Origin: a virus
DNA length: 64,000 nt
Direction: 5' to 3' (one strand)
IMG/VR virus record: IMGVR_UViG_3300032047_000003
Location: 1-64,000 of that record
The notes beneath the pieces are model-generated. The model had not been told where the DNA came from and made no database searches. It saw only the letters and a list, made by a program, of their open reading frames with translations. The position numbers and the translations under genes were made by a program. Shown one piece after another: positions 29,255-41,000 of this stretch. The first letter of the stretch is position 1. Every line of letters begins with the position of its first letter.

Positions 29255-30201
29255 AACATCTCCTTAATTTTGTTTAAAACTTTTTCGGGCTTTAAATCTT
29301 TCATACATTTTATATTTATTGGACAGGCTTTATACCAACATCCTAAACAATCTAATTCTTCTAATCTAATTGACTTATGCGTAGAATAATGATTTATTCT
29401 ACTTGAAGGAGGTATGGACCCAAATACAACTAAAGATTTAGTTTTTACCGCAGCAGCTAGATGCATTAAACCTGAATCAGGTCCAAAAAACAAATCGCAC
29501 CTTTTAATATAGGAAGCTGTTTGTCTAATGTCTAATCGAGAAATATCGATAACTCTCTCATTGTATTTTTGATTCTTTAAAACTCTATTAAAATCTGAAA
29601 CAAAAATCACACTACTCGGATACTCTTTCTTTAAAAGATTAATTAGTTTTTTAGTATTCCGCCAATCATAACTTCTTTTCCCTTCATTAGAAGCAGAGTG
29701 TATAAAAAACTTTAATTTATTTTCGTAATCCTTAAAAAATGCATCCGCTGCATCACTTTCTTTTTTAGTTTCTAAATAAAAAGGAATCCAATTTTTTATT
29801 TCACGAACTTTACATGCTTTTGCAAAGATATCAATCCTATTGCATTCTGGCCTCCCAGAATGTTCATGTTCAATACATACACTCTTTATATTGAAGTATT
29901 TTTTATATTTCTCTCTAACTACATATCTTGAATCTTCAAACTTATCTATAAAAGGAGCATTAAATAGCAACTTGTAATAAGTATCATCGTAAGTCGTATG
30001 CCTATCTAAAGAAACAGTGAGTTTTGTATTTGGATATTGTTTTTTAAACTCTCTTATAGCTACACTAGCCATAAGAACATCTCCTATACCACCAACTGGT
30101 CTATCAATGCAAATCTCTCCAGAACTAAAACCCCCAGACCTCCTATTAGAAACTCTTTCAGGTTTTTTTATGACTCTGTATTTCTTATTCAAGTATTTCA
30201 T
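29251..30201 (-). CDS. GT9 family glycosyltransferase (ADP-heptose:LPS heptosyltransferase-like)
   Basis: The 316-residue GT-B enzyme. N-terminal PVGGIGDVLMASVAIREFKK, central HSASNEGKRSYDWR (nucleotide-sugar contact), FFGPDSGLMHLAAA (the GT9 signature) and a Cys-rich end (CLGCWYKACPINIKCM) are all typical of heptosyltransferases. Its ATG overlaps the tail-fibre stop (ATGA). It could heptosylate host LPS to block superinfection or decorate the fibre. The donor is uncertain, but an HldE-like kinase is encoded at 13107. Confidence 0.88.
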   Translation of the reverse strand: MKYLNKKYRVIKKPERVSNRRSGGFSSGEICIDRPVGGIGDVLMASVAIREFKKQYPNTKLTVSLDRHTTYDDTYYKLLFNAPFIDKFEDSRYVVREKYKKYFNIKSVCIEHEHSGRPECNRIDIFAKACKVREIKNWIPFYLETKKESDAADAFFKDYENKLKFFIHSASNEGKRSYDWRNTKKLINLLKKEYPSSVIFVSDFNRVLKNQKYNERVIDISRLDIRQTASYIKRCDLFFGPDSGLMHLAAAVKTKSLVVFGSIPPSSRINHYSTHKSIRLEELDCLGCWYKACPINIKCMKDLKPEKVLNKIKEML

Positions 30202-33200
30202 GTTGTTGGAGCGTTGCCTAAATAAGGATGGCCTGCTGGTAGTGAATTTTCAATCGAAAACTTATGCATCAAATACCCTTCTATTTTCTGTCTTTGCGTT
30301 TCAGTTAACTCTTCGTCAAAAAGTAAAAACTCTCCAAGCTCAAAACTACTAAAAGAATGATCAAATGTTTGCGAAGGGTTGGTGCTATTCCAGTCAGGAA
30401 ATCTTCCAATTCTCATATCAGGGCTATTCGCCCAATCAAAATTTGTAGACTGAGGAATATCTTGAGTGGAATATTTGGTTCCATTTACGTAAATACCTCT
30501 TCTCGAAGCATCTGCTCCATTGCCAAAAACAACTTCAATTAAAAATATTTGATTAACCCCTACAGCTCCAGTCAAACCGGCATCTCTGGAATTTGAATTA
30601 TTATCAAATCTCAAGTAAGTACTATAAGTATTATTGACTAGTTTTTCTCTGTGAAGTCTAAGTTGCAATCCTCTGCCTATACTAAACAATCTTGCTACTG
30701 TATGGTCAGTGGTACTTGTGTTCAGTTCATCTCCAATCGCATCAGCGACGTTGTCTTGCTCCAGCTTCACCAACATGAATACGGAACCTACACCATCGCC
30801 ACTAGAACTGTCAAAAGTGCTAAATACACTGTTGTAATCACTAGAAATGCTTTCGTGATTTGTGTGATCGAAAGAAAGGAATCTGTTTCCGTTGCTACTG
30901 TAAACAAGTTCAGGTCTATTTTCTGATCCACTAGAATCGACATTTCCTGAACTGGACTCAAATACTAAAGAATTACTCTGACTCGTCCAGCTCACTAAAT
31001 TAATAGTATTTGTATTAATATCAATTACTTCTGTAACAGACTCATCTTCTTTCAACCAGACTATCATTTCTGTACTGTGGTCGTCTGAAGGCTCCCACGT
31101 TATATTCGCACTCGTCACAGTCATAGTTGAGTTGTAACTAGCTTCAACGGAATTAACGTCTTGAATCAAATACCCATTGCCGCTATTGCTTGTGTAAGAC
31201 AACTGGCTACCATCAATAATTTCTTCTAAGCAATAATCAAAAGTGCAATCTTCTGCTTCTCTTACTATAACGGAAGAATAGCCATTTACCGTAGATACTG
31301 AGCTGTACTTTCCAAAACTATCTAATTGCAACTCCGTTCCATTACTGTCTAAAAATTGCAATTCAAAAGGCACTGCAACTTCCCAATCTGGACAATAATT
31401 GCAAACACTCGAATTAGGCAGCCCTCCTGAAAGACCAAAGTCAAAAGAAGCAAAAGGGTTAATCCTTTCAAACTCGCACAACTCCTCAGTGAAAGATTCT
31501 CTTAAAGTAAACTCTTCTAAATATATATCTATGTCAATTTCTCCATCAGGCGGATAATAATCTTTAGCCCCTGTAGGCGAAGAGCTCAAAGCGCCTATCA
31601 AATTCACACCCCACCTTCCAGAATCTACACCCCACGTAATAACTTCTAAAGTGTCGTACGCTTTTATCTCGCAGCTTTCTAAAGGAAACAAACGATAACC
31701 AATTCTTGAATTAACAAAAGCTGCGTTGTAGTAAGACAATATGTTCTGTACGTTCGAATCAGAAACAGGATGTATTGTAGTGCTTAAAGCCGTCATGTAA
31801 AAAACTTTACCTGGCCATTCCGTTAAAGTAATCGCTACTTCAGCGGTACCATTTACCATTAACACTCCTTCTTCTGAAACTACATCTATAAACCAACCTT
31901 CATCTCCTACCTGTAGAGGTATTTGACTAGAATTTAAATGAGAAGGTAGGGTTATAGTATTAATTGTCCCCCTTACGTAATAGTGAGTTCCAGAATTCAT
32001 TCCAGTAGAAGACTTACTGACAATAGGAACATTTTCCACTACATTGCTTTTTAATTTATTGTTGAAATCTTCTAGAGCGTAAGTGTAAGTTTCTGAAGTA
32101 AAAGACAAATACCTTCTGTGTCTAAAAGGATTTGTAAACTCAAAATCAAACCTATCTTTCGACAAACCTCCGCTTCCCAATAAATTTATTTGATAACCAG
32201 CTTCCAATTCACTAAGAGAATCAAAAGAAGAAGTCAGCAGTTCCCCTGCTTTCGAAGAGTATTCATACAAATCAAACTCTACCCCTTCTCCCTTAAAATA
32301 AATATTAACTTTGTCTTCATCACCAATACTTGATTTTCCAACAGTTAAAATTAGCTTTGCTTTCCATTTTGAAAAGAAATTTCTAAATGCATTCTTTGCT
32401 AAAACCGAACTTTTTAAAGTTTTGTTAACGGAACCAAGACTTTTATAGTAGTCGTCTGCAGCATTAGGATGGTAATCTTTTTCAATATAATCTGGAATAG
32501 AGCTGTATTCAGGAGTAAAGTATATATTTCTAGGATCCTCAACACAAGAGTCCGCAGGCCTCAACACTACACTGATCCCTGATAAATCTTGACTGGATAA
32601 ACCTGACATGGATCGATAAGTCTCTCCATTCAAAGAAAGAGTTTGTTTAAATATTTCAGAAGAAGCGACTGATCCAAAAATACCTTCTAGAATGTTATCT
32701 AAATTTTCTTCTATGTCCATGTTCTCATCAAAGCATTTGCTTCCGTTTTGATTCTTAAACATGTTGTATCCACTTAGTTGAATCTCATATCGTTTTCCTG
32801 GCGCTAAACTTAAAGTTTGACTAGTGCAACTCCATCTATTTAGAAAAGCCTCCTGAGCATATGTTTCCAAGTTGTCAGGCACTCCTCCCAGCGAGTCAGA
32901 TCCACCGCTAAAATTAACAGAAAGAACAGTGCCCGAAGGATTTGGAGAGGCATCTACAGTTGGTATTGAAGTATTACCATCAACTCCATGTTGAGATTGA
33001 GTCAAGTAAACAGAATAAGTGCTTTTTTGTATTGCTTTTAAAATTACAAACTTATCACTTGGACCATTTTGGTTGTGCCCGTTAGCTCCGTTTATTGCAT
33101 CAATAAAATTATCTAAAGCCTTTTCAAATCTTAAAACAGTTTGAGTAGTAGGACTTGAGCCCGTCAAATCGTCACCGTTCAAAAAGACAACTTCACTTCC

Positions 33201-36044
33201 ATCTAGGTCTCCGTTATTGTGAACGGCTGCGGAACTTGATTCACACCTATAAGTAATTGAAGTACCGTCTGTAGATTCTAGAGTAACTTTAGACCCTGAA
33301 GCTAAATTCGTGTTTCCAAAATCAGCCATAAACATGACTCTACCTTCAGCAGTGCCAGGGCCTCGAACTGGCAAACATTCAATAGTAGACGCCAAGCCTC
33401 CTGAAAATCCATTTAAAGTTACATAATTTAAAGAAGAACCATTTGAAGTGATCGGAGTATTAAATCTTTCACCATAGTCTCTTGCCTCTAAATTCACAGT
33501 AGCTTGAGTTACTACGGGGTTGAAATCAGCAGTAAATCCAGAAGCAGAAATTGCATCTCCTAAGTTGACTGCCATTTCCTCTTTGCTTAAGCCAGTATAA
33601 AAATAATAATTAAAAGTATTTGGATTTTGAGTTCCATCTAAAGCAGGATCGTTAGTTGATTCATATACAAGAATTTCATGAAAAATATTTAAATTTGGAA
33701 CATCGTCAACGACTCTTCTCAAGTTTACAATCCAACCTGGATTGGCAAATCCCAAATCAGTTATTTCTATACTTCCAGTAGCTTTTATTGGGCTCCCTGC
33801 CAAAGCCATATAAGCTGCTGCGTACTGATGTCCCGCTAGTTCAAATTTTGCAAACTCAGTAGAAAATTCAATTTCAGTTCCATTTCTTGCAATTCCGTCT
33901 ATTGTTTCTCCATTCACTCTAGAAACAATAGAAAGTTGACTAGCAATCGCATCCCCAACTTGATATCCACCAGAATCAAAAATAGCATCTTCTCCAAGCT
34001 CCCACCATTCTGCAACTTTATCGTTAACCCAACTGTTGGCTCCAAATATATCTTTGTATTTTCTTTCTCCAAAAATGCTACTTGCTTCAATTGAAGTCAA
34101 ACGGTCTGAGTAAATTACGAAATCTTCTAAAGCGCCTCTAAAGTCTCTGCAAGGAGAAACAGGAAAAGCGAACAAAGAATAATACTCTTGGCTAGAAATT
34201 CCAGAAGTATTGCCAGAATCAAGGATTCCGCTTAACGCATTACTATACAAGCTTCCGTCTAAGTAAAGCTCTACTGTTGAAGAGTTTGTAAATTCCAAAT
34301 CCAGAACAATTGAAAAATGCTTCCAATTCAATTCTAAACCTTCTTCCGTAATGTCTATTAATCGATACAAGAAGCCTGTAGAACTTTTAACGTACATTAC
34401 AAGATGCTCGTTCATTTCCTGACCTTGGCTTATAGTTACGTTAGAATATTCTGGATCCAAAGGATGGTTTTTAGGATAGTCTAAAATCAATTCAAAATTA
34501 ACAACATTGTTTGCGTCGTAAATGCAAAATATAACCTGTTTTCCCGCATCTCCGCCTATCCAGTCAGCATACTGCTTGTTTAACCAAAAAGACAAAGACA
34601 TTCCCCTTCCTCCTAGGGAAGAAGGCTCCAGAACGTATTCGTTTAAAGTCTGTATTTTACCTGACAAATTAGCAGCTGTACCACTGTTGATTGGGGAGCC
34701 AGAATTTATTTGCAAAGCTCTATCAATTACCGCGGGTACTTGAACATTATAATTATACTCAAAACAACATTCTGGTTCTAAAAAATCAGAATAGTAATCA
34801 ATTGCACGAATTGGAGAAATTGCTTTTTGACCCAATATGCTTTTAGAAGTCATTCCTATGCTTGAAGAATTATCTTCAATTACCATAGTAGAATCACTCA
34901 ATTTTGATACCGTTATGTTTCCTGAACCTTTTATAAAAGTTCCATCTACTTTTGTCGAATCCATGTTTAAAACTAATTCGACGCCATCTGCAGCAGTATC
35001 AACTTTATTAGAATATAGTTTCGCATCCACAGTGATGTTGTTGCTGCTTTCTGTCAAGGTAATACCGTTGCCTTCCCTCAACGCAATAGACGTAATATTG
35101 TTAGAGCTATCAGTTAAATCTAAACTGACGATAGTTGACGAAACCGTACTCGAAGTAAGAGTGTAAGTAGACCCACCAGAACCACCCGTAGAACTAATCT
35201 CTATTTGGTTGGTATTATTGTTGTATCCTACCGTGGTATTGCCTAGTCCAATAATTTCAACCCCATCATAAGCTACTCCATTGTTTTCCAATTTAATAGT
35301 CGCCCCACCATTAATAGAACCAGCTCCTATTTCTACTAATGGGCAGTTTGGATCCCAAGCTATATCGCAAGTGCTAATGTTTAAAAATAATTCAGGATAC
35401 GCATTCTCACAAGAAAAGTCTCCTGAAAGATCTGGCCCTCCTTTTATTACTTGAGAAAAAATTTCATATAAATGCCTTTGAAATGAAAATTGTAGCTTTT
35501 CGTTTCCACTACAATTAGGGTCCAAGTCGCAAGCGTATATATCTTTATACAAAGTTCTTATATTCAAATCATTGCAATGAATTAAAGATCTAATCTCTGA
35601 ATCATCATACTCTTCAATTTCAAACTCTTCGCTAAGGATTGAGTCAATTTTGGAAGAAAGGCAATAGATAGCCCCTGTAATGGAATTAGGTTGACCTCTA
35701 GTTCCATCCCATAAGCAAGGTAAACCATGCTCAGTCGCCCAAGGCTCGGCAGTAACTGTCCAGCCGCTTACCCCTCCTCTTTCTGGATCTAATATGTCAT
35801 ACTCAGCCCAAGGTGCTGATCTGAATCCAGAGTATTTTGCATAAGGGCTTCTTTCAGGCCCATTGAATACTGGATATATGAATCTCTGCCAGTTGTAAAC
35901 GTAATTCGATTCAAAGTTTTTAACAGACTTTAAGAAAGATATCCTATCTCCTTCTCTTTCCAAAGACATAATAGACACCGTCTGTTGATATACTTGTTTT
36001 ATTAAACTTTGAAAATTTTCCTTTCCTAATGTTTCGTTAATCAT
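30198..36044 (-). CDS. Large tail fibre / adhesin with two LamG-like domains
   Basis: A 1,948-residue virion protein. The N-terminal 230 residues are alpha/beta and may attach to the baseplate. Residues 240-420 are a repetitive beta region. About 445-665 is a LamG/concanavalin-like domain (GMSLSFWLNKQ, VELYLDGSLY, FVIYSDRLT). Beta-rich modules follow, then a second LamG-like domain at about 1645-1945 ending with the typical LTETQRQKIEGYLMHKF and LPAGHPY. LamG folds bind glycans, so this is the likely receptor-binding protein. It starts at a TAATG overlap with the previous tail gene and ends overlapping the GT9 gene. Confidence 0.82.
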   Translation of the reverse strand: MINETLGKENFQSLIKQVYQQTVSIMSLEREGDRISFLKSVKNFESNYVYNWQRFIYPVFNGPERSPYAKYSGFRSAPWAEYDILDPERGGVSGWTVTAEPWATEHGLPCLWDGTRGQPNSITGAIYCLSSKIDSILSEEFEIEEYDDSEIRSLIHCNDLNIRTLYKDIYACDLDPNCSGNEKLQFSFQRHLYEIFSQVIKGGPDLSGDFSCENAYPELFLNISTCDIAWDPNCPLVEIGAGSINGGATIKLENNGVAYDGVEIIGLGNTTVGYNNNTNQIEISSTGGSGGSTYTLTSSTVSSTIVSLDLTDSSNNITSIALREGNGITLTESSNNITVDAKLYSNKVDTAADGVELVLNMDSTKVDGTFIKGSGNITVSKLSDSTMVIEDNSSSIGMTSKSILGQKAISPIRAIDYYSDFLEPECCFEYNYNVQVPAVIDRALQINSGSPINSGTAANLSGKIQTLNEYVLEPSSLGGRGMSLSFWLNKQYADWIGGDAGKQVIFCIYDANNVVNFELILDYPKNHPLDPEYSNVTISQGQEMNEHLVMYVKSSTGFLYRLIDITEEGLELNWKHFSIVLDLEFTNSSTVELYLDGSLYSNALSGILDSGNTSGISSQEYYSLFAFPVSPCRDFRGALEDFVIYSDRLTSIEASSIFGERKYKDIFGANSWVNDKVAEWWELGEDAIFDSGGYQVGDAIASQLSIVSRVNGETIDGIARNGTEIEFSTEFAKFELAGHQYAAAYMALAGSPIKATGSIEITDLGFANPGWIVNLRRVVDDVPNLNIFHEILVYESTNDPALDGTQNPNTFNYYFYTGLSKEEMAVNLGDAISASGFTADFNPVVTQATVNLEARDYGERFNTPITSNGSSLNYVTLNGFSGGLASTIECLPVRGPGTAEGRVMFMADFGNTNLASGSKVTLESTDGTSITYRCESSSAAVHNNGDLDGSEVVFLNGDDLTGSSPTTQTVLRFEKALDNFIDAINGANGHNQNGPSDKFVILKAIQKSTYSVYLTQSQHGVDGNTSIPTVDASPNPSGTVLSVNFSGGSDSLGGVPDNLETYAQEAFLNRWSCTSQTLSLAPGKRYEIQLSGYNMFKNQNGSKCFDENMDIEENLDNILEGIFGSVASSEIFKQTLSLNGETYRSMSGLSSQDLSGISVVLRPADSCVEDPRNIYFTPEYSSIPDYIEKDYHPNAADDYYKSLGSVNKTLKSSVLAKNAFRNFFSKWKAKLILTVGKSSIGDEDKVNIYFKGEGVEFDLYEYSSKAGELLTSSFDSLSELEAGYQINLLGSGGLSKDRFDFEFTNPFRHRRYLSFTSETYTYALEDFNNKLKSNVVENVPIVSKSSTGMNSGTHYYVRGTINTITLPSHLNSSQIPLQVGDEGWFIDVVSEEGVLMVNGTAEVAITLTEWPGKVFYMTALSTTIHPVSDSNVQNILSYYNAAFVNSRIGYRLFPLESCEIKAYDTLEVITWGVDSGRWGVNLIGALSSSPTGAKDYYPPDGEIDIDIYLEEFTLRESFTEELCEFERINPFASFDFGLSGGLPNSSVCNYCPDWEVAVPFELQFLDSNGTELQLDSFGKYSSVSTVNGYSSVIVREAEDCTFDYCLEEIIDGSQLSYTSNSGNGYLIQDVNSVEASYNSTMTVTSANITWEPSDDHSTEMIVWLKEDESVTEVIDINTNTINLVSWTSQSNSLVFESSSGNVDSSGSENRPELVYSSNGNRFLSFDHTNHESISSDYNSVFSTFDSSSGDGVGSVFMLVKLEQDNVADAIGDELNTSTTDHTVARLFSIGRGLQLRLHREKLVNNTYSTYLRFDNNSNSRDAGLTGAVGVNQIFLIEVVFGNGADASRRGIYVNGTKYSTQDIPQSTNFDWANSPDMRIGRFPDWNSTNPSQTFDHSFSSFELGEFLLFDEELTETQRQKIEGYLMHKFSIENSLPAGHPYLGNAPTT

Positions 36045-38014
36045 TAAATCACCCTTACGCTAAAAGAATTAATATGAGGAACAGTATTAGTATCTGAACT
36101 TCTGATTACTGCCTTTACATATAACTTGTTGTAATCGCTAGAACTACCTATTATTTTTAAACTGTTTTCTTCTTCAATCCATGAAGAGTCAGTTTCAATA
36201 ACATTTATTTTAAAAAAAGAATACCTTATTCCATTTTCAACTTGCTCTATTATAGTATAATTTTCTAAAGAATTCATAAAATCAAATTTTTCTTCCGGAA
36301 TGTATTTCATTTTAAAACTGAAATTCTTTTCAAAACCCAAATAAACTTTTTCTCCTAAAAAGCCACTAGGATAAGCATACCCTTGAAACAAATACTTATG
36401 GTTGTAGGGATATAGTATATCTTTTGATTCAAAAATTTCTTGATCTGTTAACATTTCCTCTACGTCTTCATAAGAACTTAAACTCACTTCAATTTCATGA
36501 ATTCCTTTTTCAAATTTTATTAAACCGCTTTTTATAAAACCGTTTATTCTTACAGAAGCGCTACCTGCATCCAAGTACTTGCCTTCGATGTTTTCTACTT
36601 CAATGCAAGTTTTATAAACTTCTTTAGTTTTATCAAAAAACCAACCATTATCACTATTGTAAAGTTTTTTGTTTTGTTTAATATTCCTTTTAAAAACGAT
36701 ATTGTTTCTAGTAACACCTTTTATTTTTTCGCTTTCAATTTTAAAGTTTAAAAAATAATTTCCTTTAATTTGCAAAATAGAATATTCCGATTTACTTGAA
36801 TCTATTTTAACTCCATTTTGAGTTAAATCTAAAGTATCAAATCTAATTATATTTTGATTTTCTTTCCAAAAAGCTTCTTTCCAGTTTTCGTCGTCTACGG
36901 AAAGGTAAAAATTTACACTTGTTTTTTCTGGGAATATACAACATGTATCGCTACCAAGCTTTGCCATGGAAAAAGAAATAGGTTCATTTTTAGAATTTAA
37001 AACTTCATACGGCCCTGCATACATGGTTCCTGAAGTTTTTTCAATCTTGTCTTTTCTTATTTTTATTTTCGATATGTTAAAAAGATAAGAATAACCTCCC
37101 CCCTGTTTTTTTACATCGTAGCTTTCTTTTATTAAAGATATCCTCAATCTCTTTACATTCTCTTCGTTTATACAAGTAAAATTCTCGCCTGTCGAAAATC
37201 GCTTTATCCTTGGCTGAATAGCTCTATAGCTAGAGTTTTCTACTTCCACTTCAGTGCCATAATACATCTTAGAATTGGTTTCCATAGCCTTCCCTTGAAT
37301 CATTAAAGAACCAATATAAAGACCTTCTTGTTCCTTTAAGTCTATGTCTATCTCCAGGACAACTCTACCTTGCATTTCAGAACTTACAAATTCTGCTATC
37401 CATTCTTTTCCATTTGAAGTTAATATTTCTTTCACTTCAAAATTAGACCCCTGACTAACTCTCTTTAAAGAACTTCTAAACGAATATTTTATCTCTTTCC
37501 CACCCAAATCTATATATTCTTTTTTTGAATTTAAAGTACAATACCCATTGAAAAAATCAACAGAGCTATTGTTTAAATTTAAAAAGTCTTGACTCTTAAA
37601 GTCTTCACTTATCGAATGCAAAAATATGTCACTGCTAGAATAATTAATCAAAAGGTTGTTGAGCCTTTTTTCTATCGAATCTAAAGAAGAAGAAGTTCTA
37701 TTCAAGTAAGATTGCACGTAACATTTATCTGCATCAAGGAGCCCCACTATAGATTTACTTTCCTTAGCATGGTAATCTAAATCTTCTGCGACCGTTTCCA
37801 TATTTTTGTTAATCTTTTCTGCTGAAGCTTTTTCTAAAAACGAGTATTTTTTTAGAAAAGAGCCACTAGCTCCATAAAAGTTTACTTGCGGATTTTTTTT
37901 CTGAAAACCAATCAAGTATTCATTGATTTGACTTTCGGTAGGAACCCTATTGTTTTTTTTCAAATAATCTTTTACAAAAAATTTTGTTATTATCTTTGAA
38001 TAACTCTTGTTCAT
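36044..38014 (-). CDS. Large beta-rich tail protein (unknown)
   Basis: A 656-residue protein in the tail operon. The N-terminal 150 residues are helical with coiled-coil-like segments (ASAEKINKNMETVAEDLDYH), and the rest is beta-rich with many Lys, Glu, Phe and Tyr. It resembles its two upstream neighbours (helical start, then beta domains), so probably a baseplate or fibre-network component. The 1-4-nt overlaps on both sides indicate coordinated translation. Confidence 0.65.
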   Translation of the reverse strand: MNKSYSKIITKFFVKDYLKKNNRVPTESQINEYLIGFQKKNPQVNFYGASGSFLKKYSFLEKASAEKINKNMETVAEDLDYHAKESKSIVGLLDADKCYVQSYLNRTSSSLDSIEKRLNNLLINYSSSDIFLHSISEDFKSQDFLNLNNSSVDFFNGYCTLNSKKEYIDLGGKEIKYSFRSSLKRVSQGSNFEVKEILTSNGKEWIAEFVSSEMQGRVVLEIDIDLKEQEGLYIGSLMIQGKAMETNSKMYYGTEVEVENSSYRAIQPRIKRFSTGENFTCINEENVKRLRISLIKESYDVKKQGGGYSYLFNISKIKIRKDKIEKTSGTMYAGPYEVLNSKNEPISFSMAKLGSDTCCIFPEKTSVNFYLSVDDENWKEAFWKENQNIIRFDTLDLTQNGVKIDSSKSEYSILQIKGNYFLNFKIESEKIKGVTRNNIVFKRNIKQNKKLYNSDNGWFFDKTKEVYKTCIEVENIEGKYLDAGSASVRINGFIKSGLIKFEKGIHEIEVSLSSYEDVEEMLTDQEIFESKDILYPYNHKYLFQGYAYPSGFLGEKVYLGFEKNFSFKMKYIPEEKFDFMNSLENYTIIEQVENGIRYSFFKINVIETDSSWIEEENSLKIIGSSSDYNKLYVKAVIRSSDTNTVPHINSFSVRVI

Positions 38015-41000
38015 CTAAATTTAAACCTTAAGGAATATAGCAAAGGGGAAAAGTATTCTCTCACTTCTTCTAAGTTGTAACTGAATAAATTCTTTTTGTA
38101 AAATAAATAGCAATTGCCTCTATCCAAAAGGAATTCGGCTGAATTAATATTTATTTTTTTGCTTGAAAAATCTACTTTGTAATCGTTTACTTTTTTAAGT
38201 ATATCATATTCAGCTATATAATTCGATACATTGTACTGGATACTTGCTGTTTCGTTCTGAAGAACTGCACTAGAGAAAAATATAATACTGTTTTGATAAT
38301 CTACGCTATAGAAGTTTCCTTGATTTTGACTGTTCTTCTTTCTGTAATAGTAAGAGTATCTAATGTTTTTAGGAAGACTGTTACCACCTCCGACAAATAC
38401 AGTTACTTCTCCGTCGCTAGAAATAAACCAATCTCCAAGAGAAGTTACATCTGTTACTACATTCTGTTCTTGAGAAGGAACAAAGTACTCTCCTTCATCT
38501 TCAAAAATTATTCCGGTCTCTTTATAATATAAACCTCTAGCCCCTACCGAGAAACTAACAGTTCCAATTGAACTTAGTATTTGATTGGTAAATTCATCTT
38601 CTATATGGCCCAAGCCTAAAAACTCAGTATTGCCATCAATGTAACCCTTTTCTTTAAATGGTTTGTCAAATGGATTTTCTAATATGTTCTTATCAATTAC
38701 AAAAGATCCTTCAAGTATATTTTCGTGCGAAAGCTCAAATGCTCTTTGCTCGCTTCCTGAAGGTGAAGAATTGTCTAATGTTTTCTGTCTTGAAACTGTT
38801 ATATTTTCTATATTAGAAAATACGCTTGGAATAGACGTATAAAGTTTCTGACTTATTGTTTCAGATTTAAAATTCTCCTTTAAAATCTTGATTCCAACTG
38901 GAGCAGAATCTTTTTCCCAGATTTCATATTCATCATTTTTCAACTTCTTTTTCTCTCTGTAAAAGAAATTTACTTTTATTAGCTTTCCTCTATCTAGAAA
39001 ATCATTTAAATGAAAAACGCTAGATTTTTCATCAAAGTAATATGCATAACCACTACCAGAGTAATTACTTAAGTCTAATAAAGACGAGACTTCCGTAAAA
39101 GAAATACTTGAAGAAATAGAAATACTATCTTTTTCAATTCCATTTTTGCCAAAAAAGAATCTTTTCTTACCAGGTCTTAAGCTAAACTCTCCAGATCTCC
39201 TTATTGCAGACAAATATTTGATTTCAATTTGCTCTTTATTGACGTCAAAAAAGAAATCAAATTTAGAATAAACGTAATCTGATTTTGAAAAAAACCTTAA
39301 TTGCTCTGGTTTCAACCACCATCGCACACGACCCCTTGAAGGAAACATATCCTTTAGGAAAATAATACAATTTTCTCCATAAGATACGAAAAACGTTCCA
39401 TTGCCTAGCAGTTCTACGGCTTCAACTGGTTCGTAATCTACATTGTTAATACTAATACCCAAATCTTCTTTTTCAATTTTTAAATTTTTTAAAGATATAG
39501 GTATATCGACTTTTATATAAAGACCGTCAGGAGTTGCTTGAATGCCATCTATCATGATGTTCAACTTCATAGTATCGCTCTTAATGTACTTTAAAGTTTT
39601 ATACCTCTTGTTCTTAGAAGTTCTATTCAGTCCAGTATCGCAAAAAACTGAAATTTTTTCTTTTTTAACTTCTCCTTCGAAGCTCATATTGCACGGATTT
39701 ACTTTTTTGCTAACTGTTTTGTTTTTATAAATCAATTCAGACAAATTTTCTTCATAAGAAGACTTGTTTTTAAAATCAAAATCTTTTCTTTCTAAAAAAT
39801 ATTTCCATTTAAAAAACTTTTCGTCTCCATTCAGCAAGAAAGTATTCTCTTCCCGTTCAATTTCTTTCCACTTTCCTTGAGAGTAAACCCCAATGTTTTC
39901 TCCATACAGGTCTCTTTGCTTTGGAAATACTTCTATTTCTGCTTCCCCAGCAAAAACCTCCACACCTAAAGGTATACTTTTCGAATAAGAAGATCCTTCT
40001 TTCGTATACTTTATAGACTTTGGTTCAATGTACCTTATAGATATTGAAAATCTTTTTCTTTCTCTCTCTCTCAACCTTCTTTCTTTTTTAACAACATTTG
40101 AATTCTCTTGTTTAAAAAGGATGCAAAATGAATCGCATTTTATTGGAAGGAAATTTAAAGTATAGTTTTCTCCAGATTCGCTGCTTATGTAAAATGAAGA
40201 AGCTTTGCATAAACTTTTTATTGACACTGTCTTGCTGTTCTTTTTGTAAAACAATACGTCTTCTATTTCAAAACCCAAGTTCTCTTCATTTAAAAAAGGA
40301 AAAATATCTATGCTGTTTAGAATAGATTCTCTTGCTAATTCAAAATTAAGTTTCAATGTTAACGGCCCAGAATCAAGTTTTTCATATTCAAAATAAACTT
40401 TTTGATCCTTATTTAAAATGTTATCCAAGTTTTGAGTATTGGAATCAATGCTCAAATCTGAATTTCCCGGAACTCCATTGCCTTCCCCGAGGTACAAGGA
40501 CTTAACTATAGCAACATCTTCAGATTTTATCGGAAGAGTGCAAAGCCCCATGTCATGGTTAAAGTTCAAATTGTTGGTTCCAGTTTTAAGATAATCCATG
40601 TTTGTAAAATTTTCTAAATGCAAAAAAGAAATGTTTTCTTTCCACAAATTTAAAGCTGATTTTTTTTGATTAATTCTTTTTACTTTTCCACGTATCGATT
40701 CTAGAAGAAAATTAATTTCATTCAATTCTGTAAAAAGTCTACTTTCAATAAAATTAAATACGTTATAACTGTTTATCAACTTCCTGTTTAACAAAGTGAC
40801 ATTGAAACCATAGTTTTCAATTAAAAGCTCGTCTCTTTCATCTACTAAAACAACTTGATTCAATGTTTCATTTTCTATTATTCTTACGTAATCAAGGAAC
40901 AAGCTTTCGTGTTGAATTCTCTCCTCCAATGTAATTCTGGAAGAAAGTTTCCCCTTAAATAATTTTGCTAATCCAAAATAAACAAAAGAATTAAGATCAT

